Assembly (NCBI RefSeq): GCF_910577135.1
Contig: NZ_CAJTLL010000014.1
Span: 1 to 56,455, forward strand
Length of the DNA stretch: 56,455 nt
Direction: 5' to 3'
Source of the DNA: an uncultured Helicobacter sp.
GTDB taxonomy: Bacteria > Campylobacterota > Campylobacteria > Campylobacterales > Helicobacteraceae
In this document: in pieces, positions 33,566 to 40,611 of the stretch
Numbering within the stretch: the first letter of the stretch is position 1
Layout: every line of letters starts with the position of its first letter
Made by a program: the position numbers and the translations under genes
The notes under the pieces: generated by a model
The model's input: only the letters and a program-made list of their open reading frames with translations
The model's database searches: none
What the model was told of the DNA's origin: nothing

Positions 33566-34050
33566 CACGCCTCCTTAAAATTTTGTGATTTCTCTTGTGC
33601 TATACGCCTCTTGATAGCCTGTGCGAGATTCTCAAACTGCTTTGCAAAAATAGAATCTCTGTTATAGGTAAAATCTCCTGTGGAGCGTTCCTTATAAATT
33701 TGCGCTACCCTTTGTGGCTCTTTAAAGCTATTTTCTTGCTGTAGGCTTAAGAGCGCAGTAATATCTCTAAAGGTAATGCCCGCTTCTTTACACTGCTGCC
33801 TATGCTCTTTAAAGCTCTCTCGTAAGCGTTGCTTGATGTTTTCAAATTGAAAGGCAAACTCTTGTTTCGCGCTTGAATGTGAAAAATAAAATATGAGCTT
33901 ATCTCCCCTCACAACCGCATATTTAAACTGCTTATCTAGGTGGTAGGGTGCAATGGCATACTTTGCCATCTTTTGTGTGAGCTGCCACGAAAATAGCTTA
34001 TTCCAAAATATCATACTTTCACACGACATACCATATTTTATTTTTAACAT
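33565..34050 (-). CDS. Early phage protein, possibly DciA/DUF721-like
   Basis: A 161-aa basic protein with AAGGA before its ATG. The segment KYAVVRGDKLIFYFSHSSAK, then QEFAFQFENIKQRL (about 44-77), resembles the DciA/DUF721 fold, which helps load replicative helicases in bacteria without DnaC. The similarity is modest and I hold it loosely. Being translationally coupled to a RepA-like ATPase supports a replication role. Confidence 0.45.
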   Translation of the reverse strand: MLKIKYGMSCESMIFWNKLFSWQLTQKMAKYAIAPYHLDKQFKYAVVRGDKLIFYFSHSSAKQEFAFQFENIKQRLRESFKEHRQQCKEAGITFRDITALLSLQQENSFKEPQRVAQIYKERSTGDFTYNRDSIFAKQFENLAQAIKRRIAQEKSQNFKEA

Positions 34051-34120
34051 TCAAATCCTTTTAAACCATTTTGCTAAAGAAACTTTGTTTTCAAACCCCC
34101 TTTAAAAAGGGGTTAAATCC

Positions 34121-34606
34121 TCATTTATTATTATTTAATGCCTCAATCTTAGGCTCAATGCGGAAATTATCTTTCACTACGCGCTTCAATCCAAGCTTGA
34201 CTAATGAGCCTTCATCTAGCTCTGCCAAAGCCTCTTTATTTGGCTTCTCCTCATAAATGAGGCAATCCCTTAGCCCAAAGCTCTTAATCGCTGCAATTAA
34301 AGATTCTACCTTTGACTTCACGCGTGGGACATTTACCGACTTACTTAAGCGATAACCAATCGTGCCAAAGACTAGCTCTTTGCTTCTTTTGTCTGCAAAG
34401 TCCGCCTTATGGCTCTCACAAAAGCATTCTATCTCTGCGCGGATAAAGTTTGCCTCATTGCTTAAAGATTCTACTTTGGGCTTATACTCTTCTTTAATCT
34501 TATTGCAAGCAAGCGTTACCTCGCCCTCAATATGAGTGATTTTCACCTCTAATTCACATAGTCTTTTAAGTGCCTTATCTACACTCTCATAATCTTGTAT
34601 TGCCAT
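34121..34606 (-). CDS. Mu Gam-like host-nuclease inhibitor
   Basis: The 161-aa protein fits the Gam family: an antiparallel coiled coil (CELEVKITHIEGEVTLACNK at about 17-36, continuing to 80) and a C-terminal domain with ELVFGTIGYRLSKSVNVPRV (about 84-103). Gam binds double-stranded DNA ends and protects them from exonuclease. AAGGAG precedes the ATG. It stands in the early operon as in Mu. Confidence 0.85.
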   Translation of the reverse strand: MAIQDYESVDKALKRLCELEVKITHIEGEVTLACNKIKEEYKPKVESLSNEANFIRAEIECFCESHKADFADKRSKELVFGTIGYRLSKSVNVPRVKSKVESLIAAIKSFGLRDCLIYEEKPNKEALAELDEGSLVKLGLKRVVKDNFRIEPKIEALNNNK

Positions 34607-34724
34607 TTTTTACTCCTTAATTGGTTTAATGTCTTGCTTCGCAGGAAGTAAATTCCTGCTTCACGCCTAAAGGACGCACTTGATGATTTGCTAACGCAAC
34701 TCATCAAGTGAGTTTCACAAGGTT
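34607..34724. repeat. Hairpin repeat between early genes
   Basis: It contains CAGGAA-GTAAA-TTCCTG (34639-34655) and CACTTGATGA...TCATCAAGTG (10-bp arms, about 34677-34710). The GTAAA loop is the same as in the terminase and 22555-22622 repeats, while the arms differ but still pair, as expected for a family under structural constraint. Confidence 0.65.
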
Positions 34725-35060
34725 TTACCTTGCTCCTTCATATATAATCATATTAAGCCTTGTAGCTAACTCTTTTTCAAGTATCATTCCTTGAGAATAC
34801 TCATTGTATGGGCTTCTCACGATATAGATTGCATCACACTTTTTAAGCATCTCTAAACTCGCTCCTATCGCATAATCCCTTTGTGTGCGCTCATCATATA
34901 CGCCTTCAAACACAAGCACAGGGGAGAGAGGGATATATCCCATATCTACTACTGCCTTGCAGCCATTAAGCGCAAGAGAGGTAATCGTGCTGAAAGCTTC
35001 TGCCTCATCTTTTATACTAGATAACACTGCCGCATAAGGGCTACTTACAAAAATCATCAT
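34725..35060 (-). CDS. DUF4406-like (nucleoside 2-deoxyribosyltransferase-type) protein
   Basis: The 111-aa protein has a Rossmann-like pattern with IFVSSPYA (strand 1), GYIPLSPVLVF near 41-51, CDAIYIVRSPYNEYSQGMIL near 75-94. This matches small phage proteins of the nucleoside deoxyribosyltransferase-like fold; the true substrate is unknown. The start shares TAATG with the preceding small gene; a second Met follows immediately. Confidence 0.6.
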   Translation of the reverse strand: MMIFVSSPYAAVLSSIKDEAEAFSTITSLALNGCKAVVDMGYIPLSPVLVFEGVYDERTQRDYAIGASLEMLKKCDAIYIVRSPYNEYSQGMILEKELATRLNMIIYEGAR

Positions 35061-35221
35061 TACCGCTCCTTTACCACATCAACGCATTTATAACCATTTA
35101 TCGCCTCATTCACGCCTCCTTTGAGAAATATATACTCATTATTCACAAAGTAATGTGTGCTTAAATACCTTGCCTTGCGCCCATAAATATAAAAGGGCTT
35201 AAACAATTCAACCTTGCTCAT
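35060..35221 (-). CDS. 53-aa hypothetical early protein
   Basis: A short frame with an excellent AAAGGAGGTG site before its ATG at 35221, overlapping the upstream gene's end by 14 bp and the downstream gene by one base. It is basic and aromatic (FKPFYIYGRKARYLSTHYF). The tight packing supports it as a real gene. Function unknown. Confidence 0.6.
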   Translation of the reverse strand: MSKVELFKPFYIYGRKARYLSTHYFVNNEYIFLKGGVNEAINGYKCVDVVKER

Positions 35222-35414
35222 TTTGCACCTCCTTTAGAATCTGCCACGAGCTATCAAGGAAATACAATACTCCATTGCACTCTATGCGGTAGTCATATTC
35301 TTGTGGAATGTGTTTCACTACGCCTTCGCCATACAGCCCTTTTACCTTGTCGCCATCTCTAAATTCTATCCCCACAGCATCAAAGCAGCCACATCTTGCT
35401 CTGTTATCTTTCAT
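35208..35414 (-). CDS. 68-aa hypothetical early protein
   Basis: A 68-aa protein with GGAG before its ATG. The pattern GDKVKGLYGEGVVKHIPQEY resembles small SH3-like beta-barrel phage proteins. It begins 9 bp after the MuB stop and belongs to the early operon. Function unknown. Confidence 0.6.
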   Translation of the reverse strand: MKDNRARCGCFDAVGIEFRDGDKVKGLYGEGVVKHIPQEYDYRIECNGVLYFLDSSWQILKEVQNEQG

Positions 35415-35423
35415 TTCATCTCC

Positions 35424-36302
35424 TTACAGAATAATCATACTTACCGCTTGAGCGATAATGTCTTTATCAAGTTTGACATTATGAAGTTCTGCAAGTCTGC
35501 ACGCTCTTTTATAAAGCTTTACGCTTGAGCGAAAATTGCCCTTTGTATAGGCGTGTATGCCTTTTATAAAAACCTCATTTGTCTCCGCTTCGCTAAGCCC
35601 TTTCAAATGCCATTTGCCACCTATGCGTGAGTAGAGCTGTCGCAATTCACCATTTTTACCTATGAGATTCTTTAAGAGAATCTCCGTGCCAAAGAGGATA
35701 AGAGGGCAGGAGCTAAAATCCCAAATCCTGCGTAAATCCTCTAACGCCCTCACACTCAAATGTTCCGCCTCATCAATGAAAATCACCACATCGCGCCTTT
35801 TAAGCTCTTTGGCTATAAGGAGCACTTTTTCGTGCAGATTTCTCCCGCCGCTAATATGTGTGCGCTCGCATAGCTCATCTAAAATCACTCTAGCAGTGCT
35901 ATGGAGTGTAGCTTCAATGAGAATCGCATTGGGGTGCAAGCACGCATAGTCTTTAGCAATCGTGCTTTTTCCGCTCCCTGCACAGCCTACGATAATGGCA
36001 ATCTCTTTATCTCTCACCGCCTCATTGATGACAAAATCAGCCATTTGCTTATCGTGGCTTTCATAGACTTGCACATTTTCTTTTCTTGCGCCTCCTTTGT
36101 TTTTGTTTGCATAATCATCAAGGTAGAGCTTGATTTTGCGCCCTAGCTCTTTATTATTGCCCTTATACTCGCCCTTGCGAAAGGTAGAGATACTCGCGCT
36201 ACTTACGCCAATAGCTCTACCCAAAGCCGCTTGAGAGATATTTTGCACTTTTAAAAATATCTCTAGCTCCTCACACACTTGATTTAAATCTACATTTTTC
36301 AT
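35424..36302 (-). CDS. MuB-like AAA+ transposition ATPase
   Basis: MuB binds DNA, delivers the target to the transposase and protects the element from self-insertion. The ATG at 36302 (AAGGAAA upstream) gives 292 aa; an ATG 21 bp upstream has no site. An XRE-like HTH lies at about 15-55 (ALGRAIGVSSASISTFR), then Walker A GCAGSGKSTIAKDYA near 106-120, Walker B VVIFIDEAEHL near 173-183, and a C-terminal DNA-binding helical domain. It follows MuA, but a 320-bp repeat region lies between them. Confidence 0.88.
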   Translation of the reverse strand: MKNVDLNQVCEELEIFLKVQNISQAALGRAIGVSSASISTFRKGEYKGNNKELGRKIKLYLDDYANKNKGGARKENVQVYESHDKQMADFVINEAVRDKEIAIIVGCAGSGKSTIAKDYACLHPNAILIEATLHSTARVILDELCERTHISGGRNLHEKVLLIAKELKRRDVVIFIDEAEHLSVRALEDLRRIWDFSSCPLILFGTEILLKNLIGKNGELRQLYSRIGGKWHLKGLSEAETNEVFIKGIHAYTKGNFRSSVKLYKRACRLAELHNVKLDKDIIAQAVSMIIL

Positions 36303-36323
36303 ATAATTTTCCTTTTCATTCAT

Positions 36324-36644
36324 TTAATGTCTTGATACTTTGAGCGAAGCCCAAAGTATCGTAAAGGATACGCTTACAACCGCGCTATGCTTGGTTGTCA
36401 TACGCACTTGTGCTTATCCACACTTGCAAGCGAGTTCTTAAGGTTCTCTCTTGCTTTGTAGCAAGTGATTTGCACGAAGTGCTAATCCATACTTGTAAAA
36501 ATCTTACAAAAGGTAGCAAAGCCACCTTTTGCGCCTAAAGCTTGAGTTATGACTGCTTCGCATTCATCAACTCGTTTTCTAAGGTTAGGGCTTATTAGGA
36601 AGTGCTAATCCACACTTGCAACACCTGCAAAAAAGCCAACGCTT
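36324..36644. repeat. Palindrome-rich non-coding region between MuA and MuB genes
   Basis: There is no supported gene. At least three dyads lie in series: GATACTTTG...CAAAGTATC, ACAACC...GGTTGT and CAAAAGGT...ACCTTTTG. Their loops resemble each other (AGCGAAGCC, AGCAAAGCC). CACTTGCAA and AAGTGCTAATCCA-type words recur. It is related in style to the hairpin repeats at 34607 and 22544, and likely affects MuA/MuB transcript stability or termination. Confidence 0.6.
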
Positions 36645-38819
36645 TTATTTTGCCTTTTTCAATACCGCTGCTTCCCAGCTCACATCTTTTATATTTTTTG
36701 TTTGTGTTTCATTTTTTACCTCCTTTGTGGTATCTAAAATTTCAGCGCCCACCGCATTTTTACGCGCCTCATCTAAGAGCTTTGCTTGATAGAGATTGCT
36801 ATCATTAATGGCTTTGAGTGTGGGCATATGCGTTTTTGGCATTTTCTTGTGCGCTTGTAAAAGCATTTGTGGGAATTGTGCCTCGACTTCTGCGCGTGCC
36901 TCTTGCATTTTGCCCTTGCGCGCTTTAAGCTCTTTATAAAAGATTTTTTGCGCATTCCGCGCCATTTCCGCACTCATCTCCTCGCTATCAAGATTTGACG
37001 CTACGCCGATGAAGCGGTGCTGCTCGTCATACATAAAAAGCTCTTTGGTGTTATTGATATTTGCTGCCACAAATACACTTGTATGCGCGAACATAGCAGC
37101 ACTTTGATACCACAGCCCACCATAAGCGATACCTTTTTTATTCACAGTGCGCCTCTCAAGCGGAGAAAGCTTAGAGCAAAGCTCATATTCGTGGATTCTC
37201 ACTGCCTCATTTACACGCGCGTTATATGCCTCTGCGGGTGTAGAATCTAATCTCTGCAAATACGCATTATTCATCAAAGAATGCGTGTAGGCATCTATCA
37301 TCTGCCCTAGCTCTTTAAGCGTGTGAAGATTGGTTTGATTGCTTTTTTGCCCTCTTTTCAGTCGCCTCTGTGCGCGAGAGAAGAAAAACTCAATGGCTTG
37401 TCTTTGGCTCACACTATGCCCGATATAGCCTTTAATCCATTCCATAAGGTGATTTTGCAAACGCGCAAAGTTGCGCTCCACATAGGGCTTACACCACCCA
37501 GCATACGCCTTAGAGCGTATATGCTCTATATCAAGGCGGGAGAGCACTTCTTTGATATACTTACTCACAAATGCGCTGCCGTTGTCGCTTTTAATGCACT
37601 TTGGTTTGCCATAGGTAGTGATGTATTTTGCAATGGCGCGAGAGACACCGAGCGCATTTTCGGTATCGCTTATATGGAAGCTACACACGCCACTATAAGT
37701 ATCAATGAGTGAAATAAGCACAAATCGCTTTTGCCAAGATTCTATGTTCTCTACCTCAAGCCCTAGAGCGCGCGCTATCTCGCTTGTATCAATAATCGCA
37801 TCAATGCTTGTGGCATCAATCTCTACAATTTGATTAATAGAATCCACTGCATAGTTGCTTTGCCCAAGTGCAGGGAGGAAATTCCCCACTGCCGCATCTT
37901 CGCCACGATAAATAATTTTTGCTTCTATGGGGTGGGCTTTTAAGTAAGCCTTGACATATCGCTCAAGCACACAATAGCTTATTACCTCGCTCCTTTTGGC
38001 TAAAAAATCCGCCAAATCCGCCTTGCCCACACTATCAAGGTGGATATGCAGCATTCTATGCAGTGAGGAGATATTTACCCTCCCACGACTTGCCAAAATA
38101 AGCTTGTTTGTGAGCTCCTCTAATCCAAGCTCTTTAATCTTGCTTTGCTCTTTTCTATTTTTACCTCGCTCATCAAGCAATAGCTCAAGTCCGCCTCTCT
38201 TATATGCCCTCTGCCACGCATAGAGCTTATTTTCGCTTAAAGCTATGGAGTATTGCCCACCTGCATTCAGCAGCGCGATAAAATCTTTTGCATTCACACC
38301 TTTTGTCTTATATACTTCCCATTCTTTGATAATGGATTTTTTCTCCAAAGCGAGATTCTTATCTTTTTGTGAAGCTTTGCTAAAAGCATCTAAAGCCCTC
38401 AACTGCCCATCATCATCTTTATTATCAAACATAGTCTTAGATTGTGCGCTTTGTATAAAGTGTGATGGACAGCTCAAGGCTTTTGCCTGCTCTTGTGCTA
38501 AAACGCTAGAAGTGCCTATTTTATGCTGTGTTGTCAGTGTTGTAGGTGTTGTAATCTTTTGCAAAGAAGCCTCTTGTGCTTTTATATAAGATTCCACAAA
38601 CGCCTCTGCCTCTGCTTGTGTAGCAAAAGGCTCACTCCAAATGCGGAGGACTTTACCCCCACGACCTATACCATTTCCATAACTAAAAGGTAAAAATTTA
38701 CCTTTATATAAGCAAAATTTTTTAGATAAAGAATCTGCCCTCTTTGCCGCCTTTAATATACCTTCAATATTGAATTTATGTAGAGTGGCAAACTCCCTGC
38801 TACTTACCCATTGTCCCAT
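36645..38819 (-). CDS. MuA-like DDE transposase
   Basis: The 724-aa protein catalyses strand transfer of the prophage ends. It has an N-terminal winged-helix domain (WVSSREFATLHKFN near 4-17), helix-turn-helix subdomains up to about 240, an rve catalytic core with DDE-type acids in VEIDATSIDA (near 317), KSDNGSAF (near 395) and PYVERNF (near 430), and a C-terminal MuB-interacting tail. A 42-bp segment shared with the RepA-like gene sits in the linker near residues 88-101. GGTGG precedes its ATG. AATCAAAGT sites at both ends are its expected targets. Confidence 0.93.
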   Translation of the reverse strand: MGQWVSSREFATLHKFNIEGILKAAKRADSLSKKFCLYKGKFLPFSYGNGIGRGGKVLRIWSEPFATQAEAEAFVESYIKAQEASLQKITTPTTLTTQHKIGTSSVLAQEQAKALSCPSHFIQSAQSKTMFDNKDDDGQLRALDAFSKASQKDKNLALEKKSIIKEWEVYKTKGVNAKDFIALLNAGGQYSIALSENKLYAWQRAYKRGGLELLLDERGKNRKEQSKIKELGLEELTNKLILASRGRVNISSLHRMLHIHLDSVGKADLADFLAKRSEVISYCVLERYVKAYLKAHPIEAKIIYRGEDAAVGNFLPALGQSNYAVDSINQIVEIDATSIDAIIDTSEIARALGLEVENIESWQKRFVLISLIDTYSGVCSFHISDTENALGVSRAIAKYITTYGKPKCIKSDNGSAFVSKYIKEVLSRLDIEHIRSKAYAGWCKPYVERNFARLQNHLMEWIKGYIGHSVSQRQAIEFFFSRAQRRLKRGQKSNQTNLHTLKELGQMIDAYTHSLMNNAYLQRLDSTPAEAYNARVNEAVRIHEYELCSKLSPLERRTVNKKGIAYGGLWYQSAAMFAHTSVFVAANINNTKELFMYDEQHRFIGVASNLDSEEMSAEMARNAQKIFYKELKARKGKMQEARAEVEAQFPQMLLQAHKKMPKTHMPTLKAINDSNLYQAKLLDEARKNAVGAEILDTTKEVKNETQTKNIKDVSWEAAVLKKAK

Positions 38820-38833
38820 TTATACCACCTATG

Positions 38834-39022
38834 CTATTTAAATCCATCAGCCTCAAGCATTTCTTTCAGCTCCTTAGCTCTCCCACGCTTACCTTTTGTA
38901 AGTCCATAAGAAATTTGATTTAAAAGCCCTATGTCCTTTTCGCTTAAACCCTTAGACTTTGCCCAAGTGCGTAATTTCATACCTTTTGCTGCCATTACTG
39001 CACTCAAACTTTGTTTTTTCAT
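38834..39022 (-). CDS. Ner-like early regulator
   Basis: The 62-aa basic protein has a helix-turn-helix-like pattern (MKLRTWAKSKGLSEKDIGLL near 15-34, LNQISYGLTKGKRG) and is the first gene of the early operon, where Mu encodes Ner, which represses both early and repressor promoters. Similarity to Ner itself is not clear; the assignment is by position and HTH look. Confidence 0.6.
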   Translation of the reverse strand: MKKQSLSAVMAAKGMKLRTWAKSKGLSEKDIGLLNQISYGLTKGKRGRAKELKEMLEADGFK

Positions 39023-39050
39023 TGCTTTGCCTCTTTGTTTATGTTATAAT
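39022..39050 (+). promoter_or_regulatory. Plus-strand promoter ahead of the structured leader
   Basis: TTGCTT (39022-39027), a 17-bp spacer and TATAAT (39045-39050). It points toward the structured region 39060-39132 and the repressor. The same bases read TATAAC on the other strand and may also serve early transcription. Confidence 0.5.
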
Positions 39051-39319
39051 GCCGACCAACCCCCTGCAAAGCAGAGGGTAAGTTCGGTTATAGCTTAAGG
39101 CTAAGGGCTATTTCTAGCCCCCAAACCTTAAGGGTTACAACCAACTTTTTGAACTTCTTGACTTTCATCTTAAAGCTCCTAAAGTGGTATTCTACCCGCC
39201 CACCCAACCGATTTATTTATTTCTTATCCTTTGTTGGATAATATTTCTAAATAAATATATAGAATTATATGTAAAATTTTACCTTTTGTCAAGTAATTTA
39301 TTACATAAAAGGAGAAAAA
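39051..39319 (+). ncRNA. Early/repressor control region with candidate structured RNA
   Basis: Behind the promoter lie CCCCCTGC-AAA-GCAGAGGG (39060-39078, one mismatch), then CTTAAGG (39094-39100) pairing with CCTTAAG (39126-39132) around an inner GGGCTA-TTTC-TAGCCC (39105-39120). This predicts a stable RNA of about 85 nt. The remaining AT-rich part (39180-39319) has TTGTCAAGTAA just before the repressor gene, a word that recurs in the iterons at 40029, and AAAGGAG for the repressor start. It should contain the operators. Confidence 0.4.
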
Positions 39320-39988
39320 ATGTTGGTTGGAGACAGAATTCGAGAGGCACGAATCGCAAAATCGCTGACAAGAAAAGATTTAGGGGATATGATGTCTGTT
39401 GCAGAAAAAACTATATATAATTATGAAACAAATAAACAAGCAGTTACACTTGACTTTTTGGAAAAGTTGAGTGATATTTTAGGGCTTGATTATGAATATT
39501 TTGTCCATAAGTCAAAGTCCATAAGTCTTAATGATGGTGTCCATAAGTTGTCCATAAGTCCCAAACCTACCGCTCAAATCAATACTGATATAGTTCAAAT
39601 CCCTATTTATGATGATGTAGTCGCAAGTGCAGGAGGTGGCGTGATAAACGATGAGTATCCCGCACAAAGCGTAGGCATAGACAAAGGCTTTTTGCGCACA
39701 CACTTTGGGCTTAGCTCATTTCTTGGGCTTTCTATTATCACTGCTAAAGGCGATTCTATGTCTCCTACAATCCCAGAGAATTGCCAACTCCTAGTCCAAA
39801 AGAGTGTGCCTAAAGAGGGGCAGATATGTGTAGTGCGTATTGATGATGAGCTCTATGTTAAACGCTTACAAAAGCTCCCCAAATACCGCCTTATAAGTGA
39901 TAACAAGAGCTATGAAAATATAGAGCTAGAGGGGCGAGAATATGACATTGTCGGTGTGGTTGTGGGGTTTTTTAAACGAATGATTTAA
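39320..39988 (+). CDS. Main immunity repressor (XRE HTH plus S24/LexA peptidase)
   Basis: The 222-aa protein has an N-terminal XRE helix-turn-helix (about 5-62: LTRKDLGDMMSVAEKTIYNY), a linker with four TCCATAAGT-type DNA repeats (39504-39560), an Ala-Gly cleavage site in VASAGGG near 97, and an S24 peptidase with catalytic serine in AKGDSMSPTI (near 147) and lysine in ELYVKRLQ (near 180). It should bind early operators and autocleave upon RecA activation, so the prophage is expected to be SOS-inducible. AAAGGAG precedes the ATG. It is divergent from the early operon. Confidence 0.9.
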   Translation: MLVGDRIREARIAKSLTRKDLGDMMSVAEKTIYNYETNKQAVTLDFLEKLSDILGLDYEYFVHKSKSISLNDGVHKLSISPKPTAQINTDIVQIPIYDDVVASAGGGVINDEYPAQSVGIDKGFLRTHFGLSSFLGLSIITAKGDSMSPTIPENCQLLVQKSVPKEGQICVVRIDDELYVKRLQKLPKYRLISDNKSYENIELEGREYDIVGVVVGFFKRMI

Positions 39989-40028
39989 GGGCGTTTAAAA
40001 GCGCATTTAATCGCATTGTAAAAGGTGT

Positions 40029-40115
40029 GTCAAGTAAATGTAAAGTAGATGTATAGTTTTTGTAAAGTAAATGTAAAGTTTTGTTGAGTATTTTGTCAAG
40101 TTTTGTAAAGTATTT
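40029..40115. repeat. 11-bp iteron array at the prophage left-type end
   Basis: Units of the form GT(A/C)AAGTAAAT or GTAAAGTTTT repeat in 11-bp phase from 40029 through 40083 (five units), then more loosely to 40115. One unit per DNA turn places all copies on one face of the helix. They lie between the repressor stop and the transposase sites. Confidence 0.75.
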
Positions 40116-40121
40116 GAGCGC

Positions 40122-40211
40122 ACTTTGATTTTTCAAATATCCCTCATATTCTCGCACTTTGCTTTATTTGATTATTTTCTCTCTCACTTTGATTCCTGAC
40201 AAAACTATACA
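40122..40211. promoter_or_regulatory. Prophage left-type end with transposase-binding-like sites
   Basis: ACTTTGATT occurs at 40122-40130 and 40186-40194, with a partial copy (CACTTTG) at 40155-40161. Read from the terminus inward, the outermost copy is AATCAAAGT at positions 18-26, identical in place to the other end. The terminal bases are CA. Confidence 0.8.
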
Positions 40212-40216
40212 ACTAC
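40212..40216. repeat. Target-site duplication ACTAC, right copy
   Basis: Identical to 8751-8755 and directly adjacent to the terminal CA. Confidence 0.9.
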
Positions 40217-40262
40217 GCGGTGGCGATAGCCACAACAGTGTAGTAATAATAGCCCAAAAGGC

Positions 40263-40508
40263 TTATTGTCGTGGGCGGGCTTCATTCACGCGGAGATTGC
40301 GTCCGCGGAAGTCCTTTTCATTCAGCGCGTCAATGGCTTTGAGCGCGTCCTCATCATTCATTTCTACAAATCCAAATCCCTTGGGTTTGCCACTCTCTCT
40401 ATCATTAATAAGTTTGACAGAAAAAACTTCCCCAAATGGAGCAAATAGCTCCTTTAACTCATCACGAGTAACCGCATATACTAAGTTTCCTACATAAAGT
40501 GTTTTCAA
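40263..40508 (-). CDS. RRM-domain RNA-binding protein
   Basis: An 81-aa protein that is a single RNA-recognition motif, with RNP2 LYVGNL near residue 4 and RNP1 KGFGFVEM near 43-50. Such single-RRM proteins are common in Helicobacter and bind single-stranded RNA; targets are unknown. I prefer the TTG at 40508, because AGGAG lies 5 bp upstream and the protein then begins MKTLYVGNL; a GTG 6 bp upstream lies too close to the AGGAG. A dyad AATAAGCC...GGCTATT overlaps the stop. The prophage inserted 46 bp downstream. Confidence 0.88.
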   Translation of the reverse strand: MKTLYVGNLVYAVTRDELKELFAPFGEVFSVKLINDRESGKPKGFGFVEMNDEDALKAIDALNEKDFRGRNLRVNEARPRQ

Positions 40509-40611
40509 AGGCACTCCTAAAGTAAAATATCAACTCCCCCATTTTTTAAAGGTGTCCTTTGTATGCTATGATTTATTTACTTACAAGATTCTTAAAATAG
40601 GCTTGTTTTTA

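Larger units (their letters stand above)
8756..40211. mobile_element. Complete Mu-like transposable prophage, 31.5 kb
   Basis: The element begins TG and ends CA, is flanked by the 5-bp direct repeat ACTAC, and has AATCAAAGT at positions 18-26 from each terminus. It encodes MuA- and MuB-type proteins, Gam, GemA, Mor, LexA-like repressors, terminase, portal, MuF, gpG, protease/scaffold, T-like capsid, tail and lysis proteins. No tail sheath or baseplate gene is seen, so a non-contractile tail like B3/D3112-type phages is inferred. The 40211 end is the Mu left (repressor) end. It is inserted between hypE and an RRM-protein gene. Two genes (tape measure, GNAT-PUA) carry apparent frameshifts, so viability is uncertain. 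Confidence 0.95.

Noticed and set aside
36324..36644. Palindrome cluster considered as a CRISPR array
   Set aside because: The dyads differ from each other, spacing is irregular, and there are no cas genes.
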